Source: Antrihabitans auranticaus
GTDB taxonomy: Bacteria; Actinomycetota; Actinomycetes; Mycobacteriales; Mycobacteriaceae
Assembly (NCBI RefSeq): GCF_016481275.1
Contig: NZ_JAEMNW010000004.1
Span: 620,001-684,000 of the forward strand
DNA: 64,000 nt
Direction of reading: 5' to 3'
Within the stretch, counting starts at the first letter, position 1, and each line of letters starts with the position of its first letter. The position numbers and the translations under genes were made by a program. This document shows, one piece after another, positions 1 through 8,509 of the stretch. The notes beneath the pieces were generated by a model. That model searched no databases and was not told the origin of the DNA. It saw only the letters and a program-made list of their open reading frames with translations.

Positions 1-942
1 CGAATGCTCGCAGGACTGGAGGACATCGATGAGGGCACTATCGAAATCGGTGGCAAGGACATGGTCGGCGTGCCGTCCAAGGACCGCGACATCGCGATGG
101 TGTTTCAGAACTACGCCCTCTACCCGAACAAGACCGTCGCCGAGAACATGGGCTTCGCCCTGAAACTGCGTGGGGTTCCTGCCGATGAGCGCCGCCGGAA
201 GGTGGAGCAGGCGGCAAAGTTGCTCGACCTGACCGAGTTCCTGGACCGCAAGCCGGCAAAGCTCTCCGGTGGTCAGCGGCAGCGAGTTGCGATGGGTCGG
301 GCAATCGTTCGCGAACCGCAGGTGTTCTGCATGGACGAGCCGTTGAGCAACCTGGACGCGAAACTGCGGGTGCAGACGCGCACGGAAATCGCTGCCCTGC
401 AACGTCGACTGGGCACCACCACCGTCTACGTCACCCACGACCAGGTCGAGGCAATGACGATGGGTGACCGCGTTGCTGTGCTGCGCTTCGGCAAGCTGCA
501 GCAGTTCGCTTCGCCGTCCGATCTGTACGACCGTCCGGCGAACGCGTTCGTTGCCGGATTCATCGGGTCTCCCGCGATGAACCTGATGACCCTGCCGATC
601 ACGTCGGACGGCGTTCGGGTAGGCGAAGGCTCGACACTGGAGCTGGAACGCGATCAGTTGACTGAGCTGCACAACGCGGGCCTCAACGAGGTCACGGTCG
701 GGATCCGGCCGGAACAGCTCGAGATCGCCGATTCCGGTGGTATCGAGGTCGTGGTCGACCTCGTCGAGGATCTGGGCAGCGAGGCCTACGTCTACACGCA
801 CGCAGGACCCGACGTGACTCTTGTTGCCCGGTCGATCCGGCGGTCACCGGCCAAGCTGGCCGAAACGGTTCGGCTGCGCAAGCAGGAGAACGGCGTTGTG
901 CACCTGTTCCATCCGGAGACCGGTGAGCGCATCGGCAAGTGA
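1..942 (+). CDS. Sugar ABC transporter ATP-binding protein (UgpC/MsmX/SugC type), 5' end cut by the window
   Basis: ATPase subunit that powers a carbohydrate ABC importer from the cytoplasmic side of the membrane. The window opens inside the gene, so Walker A is missing. What remains shows, in order, the Q-loop (MVFQNYALYP), the ABC signature (LSGGQRQRVAMGRA), Walker B (VFCMDEPLSNLDA), the switch histidine (VTHDQVEAM) and, from about residue 195, the C-terminal TOBE/OB extension typical of sugar-importer ATPases. ATPases of this class often serve several permeases; its partners presumably lie to the left. The DUF4032 gene follows after 21 bases on the same strand, so the two may be cotranscribed. 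The family is certain and the sugar is unknown. Confidence 0.93.
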   Translation, partial: RMLAGLEDIDEGTIEIGGKDMVGVPSKDRDIAMVFQNYALYPNKTVAENMGFALKLRGVPADERRRKVEQAAKLLDLTEFLDRKPAKLSGGQRQRVAMGRAIVREPQVFCMDEPLSNLDAKLRVQTRTEIAALQRRLGTTTVYVTHDQVEAMTMGDRVAVLRFGKLQQFASPSDLYDRPANAFVAGFIGSPAMNLMTLPITSDGVRVGEGSTLELERDQLTELHNAGLNEVTVGIRPEQLEIADSGGIEVVVDLVEDLGSEAYVYTHAGPDVTLVARSIRRSPAKLAETVRLRKQENGVVHLFHPETGERIGK

Positions 943-963
943 CGGCATCGGCTCGGGCTAGGT

Positions 964-2222
964 ATGCGCGCTCCCGAGTTCCGCCTTCGCACACCATCGG
1001 TGGGTTTGGTCGCCTTGCCCTGGGACCGGCCGCTGTCGGAGTGGATCGTCCCTGACGTTCCACTTCGCGACATCGCGGTGGGACCCAGTCGTCACCTGGT
1101 CAAATTCGTCGAGGCCGACGACCAACTGTGGGCGGTCAAGGACATGCCTCCGCGGATCGCTGCCAAGGAATACGAAGTCCTGCGCAGGCTCGAAGAGCTG
1201 GGCCTGCCCGCAGTGCGCCCGGCGGGTCTGGTGCTGCAACCCGAGTTCGACACCGCGATTCTCGTCACGCACTATCTCGAAGGATCCTGGCAGTATCGTC
1301 GACTGTTCATGCGCCTACCACCTGATCAGCCCAAACACCGTGCGCGCCTGCTGGATTCGATGGCAGGGCTCCTCGTGGAGCTACATCGCCACGGCGTTTT
1401 CTGGGGCGACTGCTCGCTGGCAAATACGCTGTTCTCCCGCGACGGCCAGGTGTTGCAGGCGTGGCTCGTGGACGCTGAAACGAGCGAGGTGCACCCCACG
1501 CTGAGCAGGGGACAGCGGCAGTACGACCTCCAGATCATGGTGGAGAACGTCGCGATGGGGATGATCGATCTCGCTGAGCGACTCGAGCGTCCAGCGGAAC
1601 TGCACGAGACGCTCATCAGGGAAGCCGAGCAGATCGAAGTGCGATACAACGCGTTGTGGGACGTGCTCCACGCGGAACCAGTCTTCGGTTACTCGGACAG
1701 GTATCGCGTCGAAGGGACAATTCGCCGCCTCAACGAACTAGGTTTTGCCGTCGACGAACTGTCGATGCAACCAGTCAGTGCCGATCCGAATCAGCTGCGG
1801 GTGCACGTCGCGGTAGGGGATCGTCGCTACCACGCGGATCACCTGGACAGGCTGACCGGTCTCGATGTGGGGGAGGGCAGGCTCGGATCTTGCTCGGCGA
1901 CTTGCACACCTACCAGGCGATGGCGTGCGGTCGCGACATCGACGAGGCGACTGCTGCGCGACGGTGGCTGGCGGAAGTGCTCACACCAGGCATGGAGCAA
2001 GCGCACGCTGCGGTGCACCACACCGGTTCTCCGATTCAGGCCTACTGCGATCTGCTGGAAGTTCGGTGGTTGCTCAGCGAGAAGGCAGGACACGACGTCG
2101 GCACGAGCAAAGCCCTTGCGGCACTTGCTCGTGACGGCATACCGACCGACTCCGCGGCGAAGATGGGAGTCGCCGAGGTGCCGACCGCACCATTCTCGGT
2201 ACTGTCCCTCGAAGACGACTAG
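964..2222 (+). pseudogene. DUF4032 / kinase-like protein, interrupted by a one-base frameshift
   Basis: Cytoplasmic DUF4032-family protein with features of a protein-kinase-like (lipopolysaccharide-kinase-like) fold: a lysine in WAVKDMPP, a catalytic-loop-like segment FWGDCSLANTLF and a metal-loop-like WLVDAETSE. The substrate is unknown. The N-terminal 300 or so residues run in one frame to about base 1878, then the conserved C-terminal part (ILLGDLHTYQAMA to the end at 2222) continues in the -1 frame. Restoring one base in the G-rich stretch at 1869-1877 rejoins them as LDVGEGQARILLGD. Both halves look well conserved, so a sequencing or assembly error is as likely as a real inactivation. 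The gene follows the ABC ATPase by 21 bases and converges on rho with a 12-base gap. Confidence 0.8.
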
Positions 2223-2234
2223 TGACTACTGCTT

Positions 2235-3389
2235 TCAGCGTGCATTGCTGATCTGGGCGAGGAATTCGGTGTTGGTTTCGGTCTGTTTGAGGCCGGTCAG
2301 CAGCAGTTCGAGCGCTTGCTGAGTGTCGCGGCCGGAGAGGGTTTTTCGTAGCGACCGGGTGGCTGTGAGCTCATCGGGGGTGAGTAGCAGTTCCTCTTTG
2401 CGCGTGCTCGATCGGTCGATATCGATGGCCGGGAACACGCGCCGGTCGGCGACGTGCCGGTCGAGCTTCAGTTCGGCGTTACCGGTGCCCTTGTACTCCT
2501 CGAAGATGACGGTATCGGCGAGCGAACCGGTCTCGACCAGAGCCGTGGCGATGATAGTGAGCGAGCCACCGTTCTCGATGTTGCGCGCGGCACCGAGGAA
2601 TTTCTTGGGTGGCGCGAGCGCCGCGGCGTCGACGCCGCCGGAGAGAACTCGACCGGACCCGGCGGCAGAAAGGTTGTAGGCGCGGGCGAGTCGCGTCAAC
2701 GAGTCCAGCAGCACGACGACGTCGCGGCCCATCTCGACGAGTCGTTTTGCATGTTCGATAGCGAGTTCAGCGAGGGCGATATGTTCGCGGGCCGGCTGGT
2801 CGAAGGTAGCTGCGGCGACCTCTGCGGGCACCGCGCGGGACAAATCGGTGACTTCTTCTGGACGTTCCCCGACCAAGACCAGCATCAGCTGGCATTCGGG
2901 ATGGTTCTTGGCGATGCCGTGCGCAATGGATTGCAGCACAGAGGTTTTGCCCGCCTTCGGTGGTGCGACGACAAGCGCGCGCTGGCCTTTACCGATCGGC
3001 ATGATCAGGTCGGTGACGCGTGTGGTCAGCTCGTGCGGCTCGGTCTCCAGCCGTAGGCGGTCTTGCGGATAGATGGGGACCAGGTCAGCGAAGTGCGGAC
3101 GCGACTTGGCATTGCCTGGAGGCAGACCGTTGACGCTGTCGATTCGGATCAGCGGTGCAAGTTTGGCGCCGTCATTTCTGAGTCCGACTGTGCCAGTGAG
3201 GGTATCGCCGCGGCGGAGTCCGTATTCGCGGATCAATCGCGGCGCCACATGAGCGTCGCGCGGTCCGGGTAGGTAGCCATCGACGTGTAGCGAGGCGTGG
3301 TTGTCGGTGATGTCGAGGATGCCGGTGACCGACATCGCTCGAATGTCTGCGTTGGCTTCGGCCTGGGTATGAATAGTGTTGTTGTGCAT
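2235..3389 (-). CDS. rho: Short paralogue of transcription termination factor Rho
   Basis: RNA-dependent ATPase/helicase that terminates transcription as a hexamer. About 384 residues. An OB/cold-shock-like RNA-binding domain (about residues 18-85, GILDITDNHASLHVDGYL) is followed by the RecA-type ATPase: Walker A PPKAGKTS, GERPEEVTDLSR, Walker B VVVLLDSLTRLARAYN, and the R-loop/C-terminal block NGGSLTIIATALVETGS...FEEYKGTGN. All key motifs are intact. Housekeeping Rho of actinobacteria is much longer, with a big charged N-terminal insertion that is absent here, so this is probably an extra copy. ATG at 3389 is chosen because AAAGGAGA lies just upstream; an in-frame extension to 3488 has no ribosome site. 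Confidence 0.9.
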   Translation of the reverse strand: MHNNTIHTQAEANADIRAMSVTGILDITDNHASLHVDGYLPGPRDAHVAPRLIREYGLRRGDTLTGTVGLRNDGAKLAPLIRIDSVNGLPPGNAKSRPHFADLVPIYPQDRLRLETEPHELTTRVTDLIMPIGKGQRALVVAPPKAGKTSVLQSIAHGIAKNHPECQLMLVLVGERPEEVTDLSRAVPAEVAAATFDQPAREHIALAELAIEHAKRLVEMGRDVVVLLDSLTRLARAYNLSAAGSGRVLSGGVDAAALAPPKKFLGAARNIENGGSLTIIATALVETGSLADTVIFEEYKGTGNAELKLDRHVADRRVFPAIDIDRSSTRKEELLLTPDELTATRSLRKTLSGRDTQQALELLLTGLKQTETNTEFLAQISNAR

Positions 3390-3688
3390 GGTTTCTCCTT
3401 TGGGAGGGTGGGTTTGGGTATGGCTTTTCGCCGTGCGAGCCTGCCTGTGGTGCTCGTATGGCGGGGCATCGTGAATTGGGCACCACATGTCCCGGCGGTA
3501 TTCGGGGACCGAAGTGGCGAATCAGAAGTCTTGCGGGAGGGAGCTATCCACCTACATCCACAAGGCGAAGACTGCACTCAAGGTAGCTGCAGTTTGTAGA
3601 ACACGCAATAGTGCAGAGTTGTTCCCGTGCTCGCGGCACGGCCCGTCGGCCCCCGCCGTCACTGCGTAAGGCTGACTACGCGGTGGAA
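3390..3688. other. Intergenic region between rho and bfr
   Basis: About 300 bases that hold the rho leader and the end of the bfr unit. Short open frames are present on both strands but have no ribosome site or recognisable domain. No tRNA, terminator or repeat was recognised. Confidence 0.5.
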
Positions 3689-4174
3689 CTACCCCGCGGT
3701 CGGGGGCTGGTCGACGAGCTGGGCGAGGTAAAGCTGCTCACCCAATCTGTCGAACAGCTCGAGTTGCGTTTCGAGATAGTCGACGTGGTGCTCTTCGTCG
3801 GCGAGGATCCCCTCGAGCAACTTAGCGGAGGTGGCGTCACCCTTTGCGCGGCACATCTGAATTCCAGGACGCAGCCGCTCGACCACTTCGAGTTCGATCG
3901 AAAGATCGGACTGGAACTGCTCTTTGACGTTTTGGCCGATCCGCAAAGGAAGCAGCTTCTGGTAGTTAGGGAGCCCTTCGAGGAAGAGGATGCGATCGGT
4001 GAGTATCTCCGCGTGGGTCATCTCTTCGATCGACTCTTCGCGAGTTTTACTGGCGAGCTTGGTGAAACCCCAATTGGCCTGCATTTTTGCGTGCAGAAAG
4101 TATTGGTTGATCGCTGTGAGTTCGCTGGTCAACTGTTCGTTGAGGAGAGCGATCACTTCGTCGTCGCCGCGCAT
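3689..4174 (-). CDS. bfr: Bacterioferritin
   Basis: Haem-containing ferritin that oxidises Fe(II) and stores iron in a 24-subunit cage. The 161-residue length is standard. The ferroxidase ligands sit at the canonical positions Glu18, Glu51, His54, Glu94, Glu127 and His130, and the haem-ligand methionine is Met52, so both the di-iron and the haem site look complete. ATG at 4174 follows a GGGG stretch. The bacterioferritin-associated ferredoxin gene lies 78 bases upstream on the same strand, and an iron box precedes that gene, so the two probably form one iron-responsive unit that stores and releases iron. Confidence 0.97.
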   Translation of the reverse strand: MRGDDEVIALLNEQLTSELTAINQYFLHAKMQANWGFTKLASKTREESIEEMTHAEILTDRILFLEGLPNYQKLLPLRIGQNVKEQFQSDLSIELEVVERLRPGIQMCRAKGDATSAKLLEGILADEEHHVDYLETQLELFDRLGEQLYLAQLVDQPPTAG

Positions 4175-4252
4175 GACTAACCCCGTTCATCTCAGCTGAG
4201 AGGAACGTACCACTGACATGGCTGAGCCATACTCGATATTCTGGGATTTGAT

Positions 4253-4435
4253 CTAGACGGTAGCGCTTCGCAGCGCCGCCCAGTCTTTCAAGATCCCGTT
4301 AATCCGATCGACGCAGGTTCCACATCCCAATCCCGCTCCACAGCGCTCGCCGATGGCATCGGGAGTCTGCGCGCCCGCAACACAATGCTCGTGCACCTCG
4401 GCTTCGGTAACCGCCTTACAGATACATACGAACAC
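4253..4435 (-). CDS. bfd: Bacterioferritin-associated ferredoxin-like [2Fe-2S] protein
   Basis: Small BFD-type [2Fe-2S] protein, about 60 residues, expected to reduce the bacterioferritin core so that iron can be mobilised. The four cysteines are arranged as CIC near the N-terminus and CGTC near residue 40, the BFD pattern. GTG at 4435 (MFVCICKAV) is preferred to the longer TTG start at 4447, because GGGAG lies five bases upstream and family members begin in this way. It lies directly downstream of an iron box and upstream of bfr, which it probably serves. Confidence 0.92.
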   Translation of the reverse strand: MFVCICKAVTEAEVHEHCVAGAQTPDAIGERCGAGLGCGTCVDRINGILKDWAALRSATV

Positions 4436-4452
4436 GTGAACTCCCAACTAGA

Positions 4453-4471
4453 TTAGGTAAGGGTTACATAA
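4453..4471 (-). promoter_or_regulatory. Iron box (IdeR/DtxR-type operator)
   Basis: TTAGGTAAGGGTTACATAA matches the mycobacterial IdeR consensus TTAGGTTAGGCTAACCTAA at 15 of 19 positions. It sits 18 bases upstream of the bfd GTG and so overlaps the expected promoter/leader. IdeR with Fe(II) either represses uptake genes or activates storage genes. Which applies here cannot be read from the sequence alone. Confidence 0.8.
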
Positions 4472-4657
4472 TCAAGCGGGCGTGCGCAAGACCGTGACGG
4501 CCAAGCGTGATAACGGATACATCGGCGACCGGCCCGAGCGCGTCGGCCACGAGGCTGTTGCTGCGCCCGCCACTCGACGGATGCTGCGCCAAACGCCTGG
4601 TCAGCAGCTCGACGTCGGCGAGGGGACCCCTCAGATCACTGGGCGGCTGCGTAATCG
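4472..4657. other. Region between bfd and the EAL gene, no confident gene
   Basis: Open frames of just under 60 codons exist on both strands: GTG at 4481 to TAG at 4660 on +, and a startless frame on - that begins at the EAL stop. Both have coding-like third-base GC, but neither has a ribosome site or recognisable domain. Confidence 0.35.
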
Positions 4658-6429
4658 CTAGTGGCCGAGAATCAGCCTGCGCGCATCGTCAGCGGGCATC
4701 GCGCGGTGGAACAGCCAACCTTGGGCGTGCTCGTAGCCGAGGCTGGTGAGCGCCTCTAGTTGGGCGTCGGTTTCGACACCTTCGGCGATGACGTCGAGTC
4801 CCAGCGCCTGAGTCATACTGCGGAGCGCGTTGAGCAGCGACCGGGCGTGAACGTCGGGAAGCGGTTGCACCAACCTGCGATCGATCTTGATGCTTCGCAG
4901 TAGGCCCTTCGCGATCAATTCGCCGAGGCGTGCCAGGTTCGAGTAGCCCACGCCGAAATCGTCGATATGGAATCCGAGTCCAGCCTCGCCGATTGCTCGC
5001 AGGGTGCGATCAGTGATCGGATCGGGGGTTCGATGATCGCGGTCTCGGTGAGTTCGAAGGAGAGGAGGTCGGTCGGCAAGCCGACCTCGGAGACTGTGCG
5101 CAGGATCAGGTCCGGCAACGCCGGATTTTGCAGTTGACGTGCGGAGAGGTTGACGCTGACCCACGCAGGTCGATCTGCGCTCGCGCTGGATTGCCAGGCA
5201 AGCGCGGCAGACAGGGCTTGCTGCAGCACTGTTTCGAACAGGTCGTCGATCAGCGGGGATGTCTCGATGAGGGCGATGAACTCGCTCGGACTTACCCTGC
5301 CGAGGACTGGATCGGTCCATCTGGCGAGTGCTTCGAATCCGGCGATCGACCGGTCTTGAATTCGGACGACCGGCTGAAATTCGGTGGTGATGCCGCCCGC
5401 GGCGATCGCGCGTCGGATGCGAGTCGAGACGCTGAGGCGCCGCGCGGAACGGTCGTGATCGGCACTGTAGAACTTGTACGTCCCGCCGCCGGACCCCTTC
5501 GCTACATGCGCCGCGCCGTCGGCGTGCGCGAGCAGTGACGACGTCGTCGGAGTGCTGCAGGTGGCCGCGCCGGCAATTCCGATGCTTGCGCTCAACCACA
5601 CCTCCGCCTGTTCGGGCCCGCCGTCGACCGCGAGGCTTAACTGCAGCGGTCGGGCGAACTGGGTCAGGAGGTCTTCCGCGTAGCCGATGAGCCGGTTCGT
5701 GTCTGTCTCTTGAACGACGATGGCGAACTGATCGCCGCCGAATCGTCCGATGATCGAGTCGGCCGGTAGGACGTCGGATACTCGAACGCCCAGCTGCCGC
5801 AGCACTTCGTCGCCGGCAGCGTGGCCATGGGTGTCGTTGACGTCGCGGAATCCGTCGATATCGACGACCAGCACAGTCGCGATGCCTGTTGCTGTCAGGA
5901 TCGTGTCGAGCAGTGTTTCGACATGGGTGCGGCTGGCCAATCCGGTCACGCTGTCGGTCAGCGAAAGACGTCGCTGCGATCGTTGGGCCTGAACGAGGTC
6001 GGTGACGTCGACGCAGATGCCGAGGCTGCCTTCGAGTGCGCCGCGCTCGTCGAACAGCGGGGTGTATTGGGTGTCGAAGATTCGGCCGTTCAGTCTCGTC
6101 TGCAGTCGGAATTCTTCGCCCATCGTCGCGCGGGCGAACTCGTCACGGAAGTCGGGCCGATCGGGGTAGATGTCGAAAATACTGCGTCCGACGAGTTGGT
6201 CCGGTTCGAACCCGAGCGGCCGAAGTCCAGCCCCACTGGAGAAAGTGATCATGGCGTCGAGATCGACTGCGAAGACAATCGCCGGAACCGCCCGGAGGAA
6301 TTCCGCGACTCGAATCGGGCTGACCGCGAGGCTGCCGGGTGTGAATTTCGGCGACCAGCTATCGAGCTGGGCAAGCGTGGAAGCCGAGACCACGGTGGTC
6401 CTCCCAACATTCGACGAGCTTATGGACAT
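4658..6429 (-). pseudogene. PAS-GGDEF-EAL cyclic-di-GMP protein with a one-base frameshift in the EAL domain
   Basis: Predicted cyclic-di-GMP turnover enzyme. A PAS-type sensor (about residues 35-150) is followed by a GGDEF domain whose signature is GGDQF near residue 230, where the Glu is replaced by Gln, so cyclase activity may be lost or weakened. The EAL domain starts with GFEALARW near residue 365. The EAL reading frame breaks at the five-G run at 5024-5028 and resumes in another frame with HIDDFGVGYS, SIKIDRR and IAEGVET, so the phosphodiesterase motifs are complete if one base is restored. The start is uncertain: ATG 6429 is used, with GTG 6441 and TTG 6453 also possible. It diverges from a MarR gene across a palindrome. 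Confidence 0.82.
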
Positions 6430-6491
6430 CAGTCCCGACACCTGATATTCCAACTATTAGTCGGTTTATCATGACTTCGCCGTACCAAGAG

Positions 6492-6510
6492 TACTCAGGA
6501 ACCCTGAGTA
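6492..6510. promoter_or_regulatory. Palindromic operator between the GGDEF/EAL and MarR genes
   Basis: TACTCAGG, three bases, then CCTGAGTA: perfect 8-bp arms. It lies 25 bases upstream of the MarR ATG and about 60 bases from the divergent GGDEF/EAL start. Position and symmetry fit a MarR dimer site that controls both genes. This is inference from the sequence only. Confidence 0.6.
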
Positions 6511-6534
6511 TTGTCGAGCGAGAGCAGGATTTGC

Positions 6535-6978
6535 ATGGATTTGAGCGGATATTCCCTCGGTACGCTCGTCTCCATCCTCGAACGCACGCTCCAGGACCAC
6601 ATTCACGAGGGTCTACGTGCCGCCGGGTGCGGCGACATCACCCGCAGTCAAGGCATCGTCATGCATATGCTCGATCGCGAGGGGACTCGGATAACCGCAA
6701 TCGCTACTCGTGCGCGGATCAGCGTCCAGTCGGTGTCGGAATTGGTCAACGCGCTGGAAAAGCAGGGCTATCTCGAACGCCGCCCCGATCCGGCTGACGG
6801 GCGGGCGAAACTCGTCATGCTCACCGCGAAGGGTGAACTCGCGGTCGTCGGCGCGACCGGCGGTTTCGACAAGCTCGGGAACACCTGGGGCCGCACGCTC
6901 GGCCCCGAACGGACCGACGAGTTCAAGCGGTCGCTGGTCGACCTCGCCCTCGCAACCGGAATGGAGCACATCCGCTGA
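6535..6978 (+). CDS. MarR family transcriptional regulator
   Basis: Winged-helix regulator of about 147 residues. The recognition helix region is ITAIATRARISVQSVSELVNALEKQGYLERRPDPADGR (split here as HTH then wing), ending with the conserved DGRAKLVMLTAKG wing. ATG 6535 is chosen over TTG 6511 because AGCAGGA sits six bases upstream and the longer version would overlap the palindrome at 6492-6510. It faces the cyclic-di-GMP gene and probably represses itself and that neighbour in response to a small ligand. It ends one base before the TetR stop on the other strand. Confidence 0.85.
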   Translation: MDLSGYSLGTLVSILERTLQDHIHEGLRAAGCGDITRSQGIVMHMLDREGTRITAIATRARISVQSVSELVNALEKQGYLERRPDPADGRAKLVMLTAKGELAVVGATGGFDKLGNTWGRTLGPERTDEFKRSLVDLALATGMEHIR

Positions 6979-6979
6979 A

Positions 6980-7594
6980 TCAGGGCTGCCCGTCTCTGTT
7001 GCTGCAACTGAAGGCTCGGACCGTTCGGCGCGCGGTCTCGGAGATGAACTCACGGTCAACCTCGTCCGTCGTGAACAAGGTGCGGAAGTAGATCGGGCTG
7101 GCCGCCATCTCGAGCAGGGAGCGGGGATCGGTGTCGGGCGAGATTTCGCCACGGTCGCTGGCTCTTTCGACGAGAGCGCCGCTCCGACGAAAGCGGTCCT
7201 GCCAGAAACCGGCCTGAGTCAGCCGGATGTCCGCACCGTCGTCGGCGCCGGACAGTGTGCCGTAGAGGATGGCCCGCACGGCCCGATTGGTGAGAACGGC
7301 GGCGATATCGCTGAGCAATTGCTCTAGATCGCCCTGCAGCGAGCCTGTGTCAGGAGTGGCGACGTTGATTTGTGTGAAGCTGGCAAGGAGGTCGGCGACC
7401 AGGTTCGCCTTGGTCGGCCAGCGTCGATACACGGTCGTCTTGTTCACTTGTGCGCGCTTGGCCACGTCCGAGAGTTGCAGACGCTCATAGCCGATCTCCT
7501 CCAGAAGCTCGAGGGTCGCAGCATGCGCAGCGGCGACTACGCGCGCGGAACGCCCTCCCGGTCGCGGGCGTAGCGAAGCGGTGGCGTCGGTCAC
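6980..7594 (-). CDS. TetR/AcrR family transcriptional regulator
   Basis: TetR-type repressor of about 204 residues. The N-terminal HTH is LQLSDVAKRAQVNKTTVYRRWPTKANLV; the C-terminal ligand domain is of TetR_C type with ASPIYFRTLFTTDE near the end. GTG 7594 (MTDATASL) is preferred to TTG 7651, which would start inside the 26-bp palindrome at 7642-7667. With the GTG start the palindrome lies about 48 bases upstream, as expected for autoregulation. It diverges from the unknown gene at 7742, which it probably controls. Confidence 0.85.
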   Translation of the reverse strand: MTDATASLRPRPGGRSARVVAAAHAATLELLEEIGYERLQLSDVAKRAQVNKTTVYRRWPTKANLVADLLASFTQINVATPDTGSLQGDLEQLLSDIAAVLTNRAVRAILYGTLSGADDGADIRLTQAGFWQDRFRRSGALVERASDRGEISPDTDPRSLLEMAASPIYFRTLFTTDEVDREFISETARRTVRAFSCSNRDGQP

Positions 7595-7641
7595 CGATCC
7601 AGTTTGGCAGCAAACCTTGACGGGGTGGGGCGCAACAGCAT

Positions 7642-7667
7642 ATAAAAGCAACTGTAGATGCTTTTAT
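7642..7667. promoter_or_regulatory. TetR operator palindrome
   Basis: Perfect 9-bp arms ATAAAAGCA / TGCTTTTAT separated by eight bases, in the region between the divergent TetR gene and the gene at 7742. It is AT-rich in a GC-rich background, so it probably overlaps the promoters. Assignment to the adjacent TetR is inference. Confidence 0.7.
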
Positions 7668-7741
7668 GTCAGTCTTTCGAGGTTAGGCCGCCGGAACGCC
7701 ACCCTCACCTGTGAGAGCAATCCAGCGAACGGAAGAGACTC

Positions 7742-8476
7742 ATGTCGAACAGCAAATTGACTATCCGTGCGGTGATCGATGGTTCTCCCGTCTCCCGTGA
7801 CGAAGTGCTTGCCTGGGAGGCCGCCCGAATCCCGAAGGCTGCCCGCAAGATTGGTCTGCCGGTCCCCGCAGGCGACGTTGCCAGGCAGAAGGTTGCGTTC
7901 GCCGACAGCAAGGTCGCACTGGACCCACACGAGATACGCCGCCGTCTTGCTCGTGACATCCGCTTCGCCGATGTGACCGCCAGGGCGACGACGAGGCTGT
8001 CGTTCGGCCGCCGCTCTACCAGCGTGTGCGAGCTGCACGTGACTCGGGGAACCGCCAACGAGTTCGTCGACTGGTTCACCGATGTCGGCCGAGATGACTA
8101 CGTGCGCAGCATGATTGCCGCACACCCCGATCATTTCCTCATCGACACTGCGACTGACGGACGACAGGAGGTCATCGAGACCACTGGCGGTAGCCCGCTT
8201 GCGACGCGGTTCTTCGTCGACTACGAGGACACGTCGCCTCTCGTCACGCCTCGGGACCCGGCGTTCGCTATCGAGGCGGCAGGGGTTGCCCGTACCGAGG
8301 GCGGGCTGGCCATCGGAGGCGTTCGGCACGAGTTCTGCGACGAGGCCAGCGGCTTCCGTGCTCGTCTGTGCGTGGAGTTCCCAGCCCTCACGGCGCCACA
8401 CATGATCGCGCAGCATCGGTGGCATCTGGCGTGCGAATTCAGCAACTGGATCGAGGCCGCATTCAGTAAGTGGTGA
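7742..8476 (+). CDS. Conserved hypothetical protein, divergent from a TetR gene
   Basis: Protein of 244 residues not recognised. It has no signal peptide or membrane segment, so it is probably cytoplasmic. Visible traits are a basic N-terminal third (residues 20-90, rich in Arg and Lys), a central FVDYEDTSPLVTPRDP segment, and an aromatic C-terminus (AQHRWHLACEFSNWIEAAF). ATG 7742 has a purine-rich upstream sequence (GGAAGAGACTC). The palindrome 75 bases upstream suggests TetR control. It ends at a hairpin shared with the converging VOC gene. Function unknown. Confidence 0.7.
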   Translation: MSNSKLTIRAVIDGSPVSRDEVLAWEAARIPKAARKIGLPVPAGDVARQKVAFADSKVALDPHEIRRRLARDIRFADVTARATTRLSFGRRSTSVCELHVTRGTANEFVDWFTDVGRDDYVRSMIAAHPDHFLIDTATDGRQEVIETTGGSPLATRFFVDYEDTSPLVTPRDPAFAIEAAGVARTEGGLAIGGVRHEFCDEASGFRARLCVEFPALTAPHMIAQHRWHLACEFSNWIEAAFSKW

Positions 8477-8483
8477 CTGTGCT

Positions 8484-8509
8484 TTGCTACCAACCTATTT
8501 CGGTAGCAA
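8484..8509. terminator. Bidirectional hairpin terminator
   Basis: TTGCTACC and GGTAGCAA (8-bp perfect arms) flank a 10-base loop between converging genes. It overlaps the stop codon of the VOC gene. There is no long U-tract, as is common in actinobacteria. Confidence 0.65.

Noticed and set aside
1869-1877. Programmed frameshift in the DUF4032 gene
   Set aside because: No slippery heptamer with a downstream stimulatory structure is evident, and a similar break occurs in an unrelated gene at a G run, which favours an indel.
4481-4660. 59-codon frame starting with GTG after the iron box
   Set aside because: Competes with an equally open antisense frame; no domain or ribosome site on either strand, so not called.
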